A DNA stretch of 64,000 bases from Piliocolobus tephrosceles. Lineage: Eukaryota > Chordata > Mammalia > Primates > Cercopithecidae. The notes under the pieces are model-generated. The model made no database searches and was not told the origin of the DNA. It saw only the letters and a list, made by a program, of their open reading frames with translations. The stretch covers positions 50,818,303 through 50,882,302 of the forward strand of contig NC_045443.1 of NCBI RefSeq assembly GCF_002776525.5, in the 5' to 3' direction. The position numbers were made by a program, and so were the translations under genes. Positions 30,389 through 40,680 of this stretch are shown here, piece after piece. Each line of letters starts with the position of its first letter. Positions within the stretch are counted from its first letter, which is position 1.

Positions 30389-30691
30389 TTATTTTATTTA
30401 TTTATTTTTGAGATGGAGTCTCACTCTGTCACCCAGGCTGGAGTGCAGTGGTGCGATCTTGGCTCACTGCAACCTCTGTCTCCTGGGTTCACGCAATTCT
30501 CCTGTCTTAGTCTCCCAAGTAGTTGGGACTACAGAAGCATGCCACCATGCCTGGCTAATTTTTGTATTTTTGGTAGAGACGGGGTTTCACTGTATTGGTC
30601 AGGCTTGTCTTGAACTCCTGACCTCAGGTGATCCACCTGCCTCGGCCTCCCAAAGTGCTGGAATTACAGGTGTGAGCCACCGTGCCCGGCC
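30389..30691 (-). mobile_element. Alu SINE, antisense
   Basis: (TTTA)n head. Ends 'CCGTGCCCGGCC' and abuts the next Alu. Confidence 0.9.
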
Positions 30692-30977
30692 CTTATTTAT
30701 TTATTTTAAGACAGGGTCTCACTCTGTCATCCTGGCTGGAGTGTAGTGACACGATCTCAGCTCACTGTAACCTTCGCCATCTGGGCTCAAGCGATCCTCC
30801 CACCTCAGCCTCCCAAGTAGCTGCACCACCATGCCTGACCAATTTTTAAAGTTTTTTGTAGAGACAGGGTTTCACCATGTTGCCCAGGCTGGTTTTGAAC
30901 TCCTGGACTCAAACGATCGGCCTGCCTTGACCTCCCAAAGTGTTGGAATTACAGGTGTGAGCCACTGTGTCCAGCCT
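30692..30977 (-). mobile_element. Alu SINE, antisense (older)
   Basis: (TTAT)n head and 'AGACAGGGTCTC'. 'TATTCTGTCTTTTA' occurs at 30376 and again at 30979, so the two Alus share one target-site duplication. Confidence 0.88.
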
Positions 30978-31127
30978 GTATTCTGTCTTTTAAACACAGG
31001 CACTGAACCTCTGATTAAGTTGGTTTAATCACTGTCCCTGAGCATGTATAGATTCTTACCACATGCTGTCACTCTTGCTCAGCTTGCAGCTGGATGTCTT
31101 CTCCCTTCTTCTCAGTCATTCCAAATT

Positions 31128-31436
31128 CTATTCTTCTTCTTCTTGTTGTTGTTTTGAGATGAAATCTTGCTGTGTTGCCCAGGTTGGAGTGCAGTGGTGC
31201 AATCTCTGCTCACTGCAACCTCCACTTCTGGGTTCAAGCAATTCTCCTGCCTCAGCCTCCCTAGTAGCTGGGATTACAGGCGCATGCCACAATGCCAGGC
31301 TAATTTTTGTATTTTTAATAGAGATGGGGTTTCGCCATATTGACCAGGCTGGTCTCGAACTCCTGACCTCAGGTGATCCACCTGCCTTAGCCTTCCAAAG
31401 TGCTGGGATTACAGGCGTGAGCCACCGTACCCAACC
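31128..31436 (-). mobile_element. Alu SINE, antisense
   Basis: (TTC)n/(TTG)n head. 'CCAAATTCTA' precedes it and 'CCAAATTC' follows. Confidence 0.9.
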
Positions 31437-31442
31437 CCAAAT

Positions 31443-31753
31443 TCTTTTTTTTTTTTTTTCTTTTTCTTTGAGATGGAGTTTCGCTCTTGTTTCGCAAGCT
31501 GGAGTGCAATGGCGTGTTCTCGGCTCACTGCAACCTCCGTCTCGCAGGTTCAAGAGATTCTCCTGCCTCAGCCTCCTGAGTAGCTGGGATTACAGGCACA
31601 GGGCACCATGCCTGGCTAATTTTTGTATTTTTACTAGAGATGGGGTTTCTCCATGTTGGTCAGGCTGGTCTCTAACTCCTGACCTCAGGTGATCCACCTG
31701 CCTTGGCCTCCCAAAGTGCTGGGATTACAGGTGTGAGCCACTGCGCCCGGCCA
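31443..31753 (-). mobile_element. Alu SINE, antisense
   Basis: 'CCCAACCCCAAATTCT' is duplicated before 31443 and after 31753. It landed in the end of the preceding Alu. Confidence 0.92.
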
Positions 31754-31764
31754 CCCAACCCCAA

Positions 31765-32040
31765 ATTCTACTCTTTATTTGAGGCCCACTCCTTCCATGT
31801 TAGCATTCTGCCTGCCCTCCACCCTTACCTTGAGCTCTTCCTAGTCTATGTCACCTAGAACTTACTTATGTCTTAGTATGTTCACTCTCTTGTATTGTTC
31901 TGTTTCTCTTACATGTATGCAAGTCTTGCCTCCCCAACTAGAATTTTAGCTTATGAAGGGCAGGAACTACAATTCTTATTCTCTAAAATTTCCCATGGTT
32001 TCTGTGTATTCGTTCAACATACATGTATTAAGTTCTCATG
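31765..32040 (+). repeat. L2 LINE 3' end
   Basis: 'CTCCCCAACTAGAATTTTAGC' and 'GAAGGGCAGGAACTAC' are L2 tail landmarks. Confidence 0.6.
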
Positions 32041-32042
32041 TG

Positions 32043-32180
32043 CAGCCAGGCATAGTGGCTCATGCATGTAATCCTAGCACTTTGGGAGGCTGAGGCAAGA
32101 GGATCACTTGAGGCCAGGAGTTTGAGACCAGCCTGCACAACATAGCAGGATCCTGTCTCTATTATATTAAAAAAAAATTA
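32043..32180 (+). mobile_element. Alu left monomer (FLAM-like)
   Basis: A single sense monomer with a short A tail. Confidence 0.8.
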
Positions 32181-32223
32181 TGTGCTTGAACTGTGCTGGG
32201 TGCTAGGGATACGAAGGTTTTAG

Positions 32224-32378
32224 TGGGGCAGGGCATGGTGGCTCATACCTGTAATCCCAGCACTTTGGGAGGCCAAGGTGGGAGGATTACTTGAGCCCAA
32301 GAGTTTGAGATCAACCTGGACAACATAGTAAGACCCTGTCTCTATTTTTAAAATAATTTAAATTAAAAGTTTAAAAAA
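32224..32378 (+). mobile_element. Alu left monomer (FLAM-like)
   Basis: A second single sense monomer, ending in an AT-rich tail. Confidence 0.8.
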
Positions 32379-32819
32379 AATATATATATATGTCACTGGA
32401 GTAGCTAATAATGTAATGGACTCATGGTTTGATAACTATAAAAGTATTGAGCACATAATGGTATTTCACTACAGGTTTGATGGATTGACAAATCATGCTG
32501 CTTTTCCAATAGACATTCAATGAATGGAAATTAATTAATGAGACAACTGAATTACAAGCTACTAATATGGCTGTTGCAGGTGTACCTCTCCTGTATGAAC
32601 CTAGACCTAGCTGTCTTAATGGTGTAAGAATGATTTGAGAGGAGAAGTGGTCTTTAGAGTCACCAAAGCAGAGAGTCTACTGTCTTTTCAAGGCAGTGCT
32701 AACTCCTTTCTTTAGGGCCTCGTGATTAAATCAGAAGCATTTTACAGGCATGGTGAATACCTTTTGCCAATTGTGTCATTCAGGTTGGTCGATTATGAGA
32801 ACTATGTTCATCATCATAA
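32379..32819. other. Intergenic unique DNA
   Basis: Nothing recognised. Confidence 0.4.
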
Positions 32820-32869
32820 TAAAAACAGCTATAATTGAATACTTACTGTGTGTTAGACATTGTGCTGAT

Positions 32870-32932
32870 TTCTTTTCCCTCCCTCCCCTCCCTCCCTTCT
32901 CTCTTTCTTTCTCGCTTGTTTTCTTTTCTTTC

Positions 32933-32995
<63 letters not shown>

Positions 32996-33085
32996 CTCTC
33001 TCTCTTTGTTTCTCTCTTTCTCTCTTTCTTTCTTTCATCTGTCTTTCTTGTCTTTCTTTCTCTCTCTCTCTCTTTCTTTCTTTTT
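32870..33085 (+). repeat. Polypyrimidine (TTTC)n tract
   Basis: About 215 bases of nearly pure T/C, with a core of about 15 TTTC units at 32935-32993. Grown from the T-tract of the adjoining Alu. Likely variable in length. Confidence 0.95.
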
Positions 33086-33363
33086 GATGGAGTCTCGCTC
33101 TGTCACCCAGGCTGGAGTGCAGTGGCACCATCTCAGCTCACTGCAACCTCTGCCTCCGGGTTCAAGTGGTTCTCCTACCTCAGCCTCCTGTAAGCTGGGA
33201 TTACAGGTGCGCGCTACCATACCTGGCTAATTTTTGTATTTTTAGTATAGACGGGGTTTTATCATGTTGGCCAGGCTGGTCTTAGACTCCTGACCTCAGG
33301 TGATCTTCCTGCCTTGGCCTCTCAAAGTGCTGAGATTACAGGTGTGAGCCACTGAGCCCGGCC
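33084..33363 (-). mobile_element. Alu SINE, antisense
   Basis: 'TTTTTGATGGAGTCTCGC' to 'CTGAGCCCGGCC'. Confidence 0.9.
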
Positions 33364-33505
33364 TGATTTATTTGCATTAATTATCTAAATCCTAATCATA
33401 ACCCTGTGAAGTGGAAACTATTATCATCCCTACTTTACAGAAGTGGGAACTAAGACACAGCTAGTAAGTGGGAGAAGCTGTATTTGAACCCAGGAAGTGT
33501 GATTC

Positions 33506-33857
33506 CATACTATGCTGTCTATACAAGAAACTGGGAGAGTGGAGAAGTGAGTTTTTGAGGTGGCCCTGCCATTCACTCACTGTGTGAGCTGCAGAAGTCA
33601 TTTCAGCTCTCAGGTCTTCAGCCTCTTCTGATCACATAGGGACAGCCCCAGACCTAAAGTTAATTCTTCTGGATTCAAGGCCAGTGCTCTTTCCACCAGT
33701 CCCAGCTGCCTAAATCTGGTGGCGATGATCGTTTAAATGTCGTCTTTCTTTTCTCTTTTCTTTCTTTCTTTTTTTTTACATGAACAATTATACTGCAGAA
33801 AAATCTCATCTTTCATCTCTCTGTGGTATCAGGGGCAGTCTGTAGTATTGCCATTTA
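33506..33857. other. Intergenic unique DNA
   Basis: Contains a T/C-rich stretch at 33740-33778. Nothing else recognised. Confidence 0.4.
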
Positions 33858-33871
33858 CAAGATGGGTATCT

Positions 33872-34309
33872 GGCCGGGCGCGGTGGCTCAAGCCTGTAAT
33901 ACCAGCACTTTGGGAGGCCGAGACGGGTGGATCACGAGGTCAGGAGATCGAGACCATCCTGGCTAACATGGTGAAACCCCGTCTCTACTAAAAAAAATAC
34001 AAAAAACTAGCTGGGTGAGGTGGCAGGCGCCTGTAGTCCCAGCTACTCGAGAGGCTGAGGCAGGAGAATGGCATAAACCCGGGAGGCAGAGCTTGCAGTG
34101 AGCTGAGATCCGTCCACTGCACTCCAGCCCGGGCAATCGAGCGAGACTCCGTCTCAAAAAAAAAAAAAAAAAAAAAAAAAAANNNNNNNNNNNNNNNNNN
34201 NNNNNNNNNNNNNNNNNNNNNNNNNNNNNNNNNNNNNNNNNNNNNNNNNNNNNNNNNNNNNNNNNNNNNNNNNNNNNNNNNNAAAAAAAAAAAAAAAAAA
34301 AAAAAAAAA
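33872..34309 (+). mobile_element. Young AluY (YR-type) interrupted by an assembly gap
   Basis: Intact body. Perfect 13-bp duplication CAAGATGGGTATC at 33858-33870 and 34310-34322. The gap lies wholly in the A tail. Confidence 0.93.
34183..34282. other. Assembly gap, 100 N
   Basis: Exactly 100 N, the usual placeholder for a gap of unknown size, bordered by A-runs of 27 bases on each side. Confidence 0.99.
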
Positions 34310-34323
34310 CAAGATGGGTATCG

Positions 34324-34613
34324 TTTTTCTTTGAGATGGAGTCTTGCTCTGTTGCCCAGGCTGGAGTGCAGTGGTGCGATCTCAGTTCACTGCAACCTTC
34401 ACCTCCTAGGTTCAAGTGGTTCTTCTGTGTCAGCCTGTTGAGTAGCTGGGACTACAGGGATATGCCACCATGCCTGGCTAATTTTTATATATTTAGTGGA
34501 GAAGGGGTTTCACCATGTTGGCCAGGCTGGTCTTGAACTTCTGACCTCAAGTGATCTGCCCACTTCAGCCTCCCAAAGTATTGGGATTACAGGCGTGAGC
34601 CACCGCACCTGGC
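34324..34613 (-). mobile_element. Alu SINE, antisense
   Basis: Full dimer right next to the gapped Alu, in the opposite orientation. The inverted pair probably made this locus hard to assemble. Confidence 0.9.
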
Positions 34614-34754
34614 CAGATGTCCTTGTTTTGAGAGATTAAGTGTGAAGACTTCGATGGCTTCATGAAAGGCTTGGCTGATGGGGAGTATAGAGAGAGCTGC
34701 AGAAGAAGGACCCCTGATGCTAATTTCTTCCTATGACACCATTCCTCAATTCCT

Positions 34755-35418
34755 AGGTTTATTAATTAATTATTATTATTATTATAGAGACAGGCTCTCG
34801 TTCTGTTGCCTAGGCTGAAGTGCAGTGGTGCCATCATAACTCACTGCAGCCTCTACCTCCTGAGCTCAAGCCATCCTCCCACCTCAGCTTCCCAAATAGC
34901 TAGGAATACAGGCATGCACCACTGATATGGTTTGACTCTGTGTCTCCACACAAATTTCATTGTAATCCCCATGGAGGGACCTGGTGGGAGGTGATTGGAT
35001 TATGGTGGGGGCAGTTTCCCCATGCCGTTCTTGTGATAGTGAGTTCTCACAAGATGTGATGATTTAAAATGTGTGGCTTTCTTCACTCTCTCTATCTCCT
35101 GCTGCTGTGTAAGACATGCCTTGCTTCCTCTTCACCTTCCACCATGATTATAAGTTTCCTGAGGCCTCCCCAGCCATGCAGAACTGTGAGTCAAATAAAC
35201 CTCTTCTGTTTATAAATTACCCAGGCTCAGGTACTTCTTTACAGCAGTGTGAAAATGGACTAATACAACAACCATGCATGGTTAATTTTTTATTTTAGTA
35301 AAGGGTCTTGCTATATTGTCCAGGCTTGTCTCAAATTCCTAGGCTCAAATGATCCTCCTGCCTTAGCTTCCCAAAGTGCTGGAATTATAGGCAGAAGCCA
35401 CTGTACCTGTCCCATTTC
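34755..35418 (-). mobile_element. Old Alu split by an LTR
   Basis: 34755-34922 and 35268-35418 form one AluJ-like antisense copy, broken at 'GCATGCACCAC'. Confidence 0.85.
34923..35267 (+). mobile_element. Solo LTR of the THE1/MST (MaLR) type
   Basis: 345 bases from 'TGATATGGTTTGACTCTGTG' to 'GACTAATACA', with 'CCTCCCCAGCCATGC' and polyadenylation region 'AATAAACC'. 5-bp duplication ACCAC/ACAAC with one mismatch. No internal retroviral sequence remains. Confidence 0.9.
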
Positions 35419-35579
35419 TAGGTTTGTATATATACTTTCATGGTTCTAAAGGTATGTCAGCACAATTTCTAGGTTTAAATGAGAACATTTCCCAGTATAC
35501 AGAATGCTTGCTATCAAGAGTTCATTCACAGAGCATATAACCAAAACCAGGCTATGACTAAAAGGCAGGGGGTGGGTCC

Positions 35580-35838
35580 ATTTTTTTTTTTTCCAGAGAC
35601 TTGGTTTCACTCTGTTGCCCAGGCTGGAGTGTAAGTAGCACAATCATAGATCACTGCAACCTTGAATTCCTGGGCTCAAGCGATCTTCCTGCCTCAGCTC
35701 CCTAGTAGCTAGAACTACTAGAGATGGGAGTCTAACTGTGTTGCCCAGGCTGGTCTCAAACTCATGGCCTCAAACCATCTTCTGGATTTGGTCTCCCAAA
35801 GTGCGGGGATTATAAGTGTGAGCCACTGTACCTGGCTT
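35580..35838 (-). mobile_element. Old Alu, antisense
   Basis: AluJ-like, with a shortened middle ('AGAACTACTAGAGATGGG'). Confidence 0.8.
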
Positions 35839-35839
35839 T

Positions 35840-36213
35840 TATTTTTTATTATTTTTATTTTTATTTTGAGGTGTCTGCTATCCACAGACCCCTTCCTCCA
35901 CAGGCACTCTTCCCAGCTCTCCCTCTATCATCTCCTCTATAGGTCTCCTTCTGTTGCCCAGGCTGGAGTACAGTGGCACAATCATGACTCATTGTAGCCT
36001 TGACCTACTGGGCTCAAGTGATCCTTCCACCTTAGCCTTCCAAGCAGCAGGGACTACAGGTGTGTGCCATCATGCCCAGCTAATTGTTTTATTTTATAGA
36101 GACAGGATCTTGCTATGTTGCCCAGGCTGGTCTTGAACTCCTGGCCTCAAGTGATCCTCCTGCCTTGTTTTCCCAAAGTACTGGGATTACAGGTGTGAGC
36201 CACTATGCCCAGT
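35840..36213 (-). mobile_element. Old Alu, antisense, carrying a 70-base foreign insert
   Basis: The expected 'TTTTGAGACAGGGTCTC' start is broken after TTTTGAG by about 70 bases (35871-35941). The Alu then resumes at 'GTCTCCTTCTGTTGCCC'. Confidence 0.85.
35883..35936 (+). repeat. 54-bp copy of unique DNA from 38393-38446
   Basis: 46 of 54 bases match 38393-38446 without gaps. Lies inside the insert of the preceding Alu. See findings. Confidence 0.7.
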
Positions 36214-36400
36214 CCCCAATTCCTTTTTGACTGGATAGTTGGATCAATGCCATTAACAGACTGAGACTAAGTAACAAGAAAGAACATGCAAAGGCTGACT
36301 TCTTTGAGGAGCCTCCACATAGAAACCAAAGCTGCTTAAATCTTCCATTTTGTCCTTTCATAGATGGGATTTTGCCTTCCACATATGAAGACAAAGGATG

Positions 36401-36401
<1 letters not shown>

Positions 36402-36432
<31 letters not shown>

Positions 36433-36700
36433 GACAGAGTCTCACCCTGTCACTCAGGCTGGAGTGCAAAGGCGTGATCTCGACTCACTGCAACTTCTGC
36501 CTCCTGGGTTCAAGCGATTCTCCTGCCTTAGCCTCCCAAGTAGCTGGAACTACAGGCACGCACCACCATGCCCAGTTAATTTTTGTATTTTCAGTAGAGA
36601 CATGTTGGCCAGTTTGGTCTTGAACTCCTGACCTTTTGATCTGCCTGTCTCAGCCTCCCAAAGTGCTGGGATTATAGGCGTGAGCTACCGCGCCTGGCCA
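36402..36700 (-). mobile_element. Alu SINE, antisense
   Basis: (TTTA)n head. 'AGGATGGTAAT' / 'AGGATGATAAT' flank it. The middle has a 17-base deletion before 'ACATGTTGGCC'. Confidence 0.9.
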
Positions 36701-36770
36701 GGATGATAATTATCTGAACAAGTGAGCATGTTTGACTGGCTTCAGCCAGTGTTTTAAATTGTTGTGCTTA

Positions 36771-37062
36771 GGCCAAGCGTGGTGGCTCATGCCTGTAGTC
36801 CCAGCACTTTGGGAGGCCAAGGCAGGTGGATCACTTGAAGTCAGGAATTTGAGACCAGCCTGGCCAAAATGGCGAAACCCCATCTCTACTAAAAATAGAA
36901 AAATTATCCGGGTGTGGTGGCAGGCGCCTGTAATCCCAGCTACTTGGGAGGCTGAGGCAGGAGAATCACTCGAACCCGGGAGGCAGAGCTTGCAGTGAGC
37001 CGAGATTGCGCCACTGCACTCCAGCCTGGGCGACAGCGAGACTCCGTCTCAAAAAAAAAAAA

Positions 37063-37090
<28 letters not shown>
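36771..37090 (+). mobile_element. Alu SINE
   Basis: AAATTGTTGTGCT duplicated at 36757 and 37091. Long A tail. Marks the left border of a 4.4-kb Alu-free block. Confidence 0.92.
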
Positions 37091-37096
<6 letters not shown>

Positions 37097-37218
37097 TTGT
37101 GCTCAAATAAAAATGGGTTTGCTATACTACTCATGTTGTTATTTGACTCAGCTCTCCCTCCTTGGTTTCCCTTGCCTGTGTGTCAAGGGTAGCTGTGTGT
37201 TTTGTTCTCACCATGTAT

Positions 37219-37335
37219 TTAAGGAAAATACCTTTACAAATATATTACATACTCATGCACACTGATCCCAAACCGCTGGTCCCCAGGCCCTCAGCTGCAG
37301 CCTGACATAGAAGTAGGTGCTTCAGAATTTTGGCC
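37219..37335 (+). repeat. Left arm of a long inverted repeat
   Basis: Starts at TTAA. 103 of 117 bases match the reverse complement of 37769-37885 without gaps. Confidence 0.9.
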
Positions 37336-37510
37336 TAGGGCAGATTGGCTGCAGCCTCCACTGAGATGCCTGCCAGTGTCCTTCTGTGGGGCCTCTTTAC
37401 CACCAGGCAGCCTGGCAGGACGTCCTTTGTTTCTCTGCCCTCATCACCTTCCCTGGCTTCCAATTTCATCTTGTCATTTTTCAGAATCATTTACATGGTT
37501 CTCCTGTATG

Positions 37511-37511
<1 letters not shown>

Positions 37512-37541
<30 letters not shown>
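37512..37541. repeat. Poly(T) run
   Basis: About 30 T between the inverted-repeat arms, not part of an Alu. Confidence 0.95.
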
Positions 37542-37544
<3 letters not shown>

Positions 37545-37768
37545 TTCTCCATTCCTGCATAAAATTCTATAGAGACCAGGGAGGGAAACCCACCATCTTT
37601 CTCTCTCTCCCCACTAACCCCTTTCTCTCTGTCACACACACACACAGTAGCAGGCAGACTTCATCTCTCCCCTAACCTTGCCATGCTCCCAAATAGCAAA
37701 TCAAGATCACTCTCCCCTTTTAGGAGACCGGTCCATCCTTTTGGTGGATTCACCCCAGGTTGCTGAAG

Positions 37769-37885
37769 GGCCGAAATTCTGAAGCGTCTACTTCCATGTT
37801 AGGCTGCAGCTGAGGGCCTGGGGACCAAATGTTTGGCGTCAGTGTGCATGTGTATGTCATGTTTTTGTAAAGGTATTTTCCTTAA
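37769..37885 (-). repeat. Right arm of a long inverted repeat
   Basis: Ends at TTAA, mirroring the left arm. The spacer is 433 bases (37336-37768). Confidence 0.9.
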
Positions 37886-38209
37886 GCAGAAGGTAGCTTT
37901 GATTGTAGGTTAGAATTCTAAGCGCGAGTGGGAGGGGAAGTTGGGGGGTGAGGAAAAAAAGGCCTGTTCTGACCTTTGCGGATGGGGATTCCAAGAGAAG
38001 TCTTGGTCCTTGCTTTTCTGGGAACCCTCAGTCTTTATGGGGGAAAATTCCGGGTCAGATGGGGTGAAACAGAGGGAACAATGCACTTCTTCACAAATCA
38101 ACATATAAACACTTGCAAATGAATTCACGCAGGGACATTCATCAGCTTCAAAAGGAGAGCGGAATTGGGAAAGGAGTAGGCAGAATTGAGAGAGGAGAGT
38201 TTGGTAAAG

Positions 38210-39140
38210 CTTCTCGATGAGAGCGATGCCTGGAGAGGTGGGTTGGGAACCGTCGCTGAGAACAAGGCACAGGTCAGCCGCCTTTCCCGGCGTCTTCTCC
38301 TCGCAAACCCCAAGCCGAAGCGAGCTGGATGAAGCGCTCCCTGGGCAGGCCGGGCTCTCCATGTCCCTCCATCACCTGACCCCGCCGGCTCTCGCAGACT
38401 CCTTTCTCCACACCCACTCCTCCCAGTTCTCCCTCTATAATCTCCTGACATCTCTTCAAATCCAATTATTGAATTAATTGACGTGCGAACCCAGAGGCAA
38501 ACAGAAAGGGGCGGCAAACACCCGGCGGCTCAGATTTATCCTCCGGCCTCCGCAGGGCCCGGCCAGACGAGATTTACTGGGCCTCGAACACGGCGACAGT
38601 TCAAACCTTTGATTAATCATGTTTTTGTGCCGGCCCCATAATTTAGTTGCTCTTTTTCCCTCCCTGCCTTTTTTTTTTATCAGTAGAAACAGAGACCGAG
38701 TCCTCATCAGCTTCAATTACAAATATTAAGGCCCCGGACAGCACTTTGACAGAGAGGCGGCCAGCCCCCCACTTCGTCCCGCCCCCCTAAATCATCTCCG
38801 AATTAACATCACAATCGGCGGCTGGCGCGCGTTCAGATTTAAATGGTGGCATATTGTTCGCGGACGGTCTAGTTCAGACCCGCGCTCTCGCAGCTCCCGC
38901 GGCGGGCCCCGCCTCTGCCCTCACAGGACCCTGCGGCCTCCCGGGAGGCTGTGACTCAGGAGCCGCAGGAGGCTCCAGGCCCTGTCTCCAGCAGGGGGCT
39001 GCAGGCGAGGGCGCGCTGGGGCGGGGGCGGGCGGGCTGCAGAGAGGGGTCGGGTGTGGGGCGAGTTGGGCAGAGGTAGAGGAACCGCAGATGCCGGGTGG
39101 CGGGAGAGGGGCTGGGGCTGCAGGGAGACAGGTGGATTTG
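38210..39140. promoter_or_regulatory. CpG-rich, repeat-free candidate regulatory island
   Basis: Holds CpG-dense flanks (38270-38350, 38880-39060) around an AT-motif core (38460-38860). Core motifs are AATTAATT (38470), GATTAATCATG (38611), CAATTACAAATATT, GAATTAACATC and ATTTAAATGG. No open frame resembles a known protein. It may be an enhancer or a non-coding RNA promoter. Confidence 0.45.
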
Positions 39141-39750
39141 GTCGGGGTTGGGGATTAGGAGGGGAGGACCCGCTCTCTGCAAATTAGGTGCAAACGAAGG
39201 CTCAGAATGAGCGAGTTTGGGAATGCCACTACACAGACCTTTGGGTCTGGGATTTTGACCCCTCGCTGGATCTGGAGGGCACCCTTGGGTGGAGAGGCCA
39301 GGAGGTAGGGAAATCTCTTGCTCCTTGAGTCATGCGATTGTGAAGGAAGAGTGTGGAGCAAGATTTCTCCATTTCCCGAGAATATTAGAGAAAATTGGTC
39401 TTAAACCACAGCCAGAAAGCTTGAAGATAGTCTTCTGGAAGACCTAGGGTGAGGATGAAATACCCCCCGGCTCCGGCCCCCGGGGGACTTTCAGACTAGA
39501 AGGCCCTCGAAATAGCCAGATTTTTTGGAAGGCTTTTGGGGGGACATATATAACTATTGGGCTCTGTCCCACTCAAGAGAAGGAGAAAAGGGAGAATCAT
39601 TCCCCTGACCCCATCAATCCTTTGAGAATGAAGGAGCTCAGGAGGAAACGTGTCAATCCAGGACTCCAGGTTTCCGGATATTTTCCTATTCACCTATCTG
39701 TTCCTTCTTGTCAGCATCAATCTCCAGGACCCGATTTCTGCCTAGCAACA
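39141..39750. other. Intergenic unique DNA
   Basis: Repeat-free. No gene recognised. Confidence 0.4.
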
Positions 39751-39756
39751 TCACAA

Positions 39757-39845
39757 CCAATCAAGATGCAATTAAACCTGTCAGTTCGGCTCATCCTTAA
39801 CTGGGATTGGCTACTCGCTGTATGCGTATCCCAAGTTTTCATTGG
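39757..39845. promoter_or_regulatory. Three CCAAT boxes in 90 bases
   Basis: CCAAT at 39757, ATTGG at 39806 and ATTGG at 39841, spaced 49 and 35 bases. This is a layout seen in NF-Y-driven promoters. Activity is inference. Confidence 0.4.
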
Positions 39846-40363
39846 CTGACGGCCACCTGTATGGAAATGAGAATTACCCCGGACTCTCAGGCCCTTCTCA
39901 GCAGTGCGGACCTGTGGCTTGGTGCGCTGAAGCCTGCAAGGTCGGACCCGAAACTCCTGGGTTTGCTTGTTGTCCTGTCTTCTCTTCCTCAAAGGAGATC
40001 TCTTGAACATTCCCTTTTCCCTCTGCGCCCCTGCCTAAGGCCTAGTCTGAAAGAAATCCGACCAAATAGCCAGAAATAATGCGGATTCGCACGCTTTCTG
40101 CATCTTATTTGCATTCTCTAGGTTCAAGGTCAAGATTTTGCCCCTTCCTTCCAATGCCGTCAGTGTTCTAGCCCCTTTCTTCCACGTCCATTTAAGGGGC
40201 GGCTTCTCTCCGTGTGAAGTTCCTGAGTCCCTGCCCCGAGTTTGCCAAAACCCTCCCTTCCGGCTCAGCTTCCTCAATTCCCGACCGCCCCCTCCTCCAT
40301 TTCAAGATCCAGGCATCTCGCACAACAATCCAGTCTAGGAGGGAGTTAGAGGGGGAGAGGACT

Positions 40364-40386
40364 CCCCCCCCCCCCCCCAAAAAAAA
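40364..40386. repeat. C-run followed by A-run
   Basis: About 16 C then 8 A. An error-prone homopolymer. Confidence 0.9.
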
Positions 40387-40429
40387 CCCCTCCATCCTCT
40401 CTCCCCATCCATTTTCTCCGAGGGAGCCG

Positions 40430-40680
40430 AGTTTGACAGCGAATTCATTCCGAGCGGGGAGGGTGATTTATTCTTCAAATATACCGACAAGTGCGGGCAT
40501 GATGGAGCCCATTAAAATGTTGGGAGATTGTTTTTATGATTGAAGTCTGTATTACTCCAACCATAAAGAAAGAGAGCAAGGAGTCATTAGCATTTTCATG
40601 ATGGTGTATTTCTGCTTGTCTCCGCGCCATCATTCATCTTTACTGCCCGTCCCTTTGCTCTCGCGCTGCTACAACGAGGA
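40430..40680. promoter_or_regulatory. Candidate conserved non-coding element
   Basis: Repeat-free block with 'GTGATTTATTC', 'CCCATTAAAATG', 'TTTTTATGATTG' and 'GTCATTAGCATTTTCATG'. Posterior-HOX and homeodomain-type cores. Conservation not tested. Confidence 0.4.

Larger units (their letters stand above)
32820..33505 (-). repeat. MIR SINE split by a polypyrimidine tract and an Alu
   Basis: 32820-32868 ('ATTGAATACTTACTGTGTG') and 33365-33505 ('CCCTGTGAAGTGGAAAC', 'TTTGAACCCAGGAAGTGTG') are the two halves. 'CTGATTT' is repeated at the break. Confidence 0.7.

Noticed and set aside
31063..31692. 209-codon plus-strand open frame
   Set aside because: Almost all of it is translated antisense Alu (SPRLECSG / SWDYR-type phrases) across two Alus.
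32853..33131. Lys/Glu/Arg-rich 92-codon minus-strand frame
   Set aside because: Translation of the (TTTC)n tract.
34923..35267. Possible endogenous retrovirus
   Set aside because: Only a solo LTR of the THE1/MST type; no internal genes.
38874..39187. Overlapping long frames on both strands of the 38.9-kb CpG island
   Set aside because: Open in several frames at once because the DNA is GC-rich. Codon pattern gives no preference.
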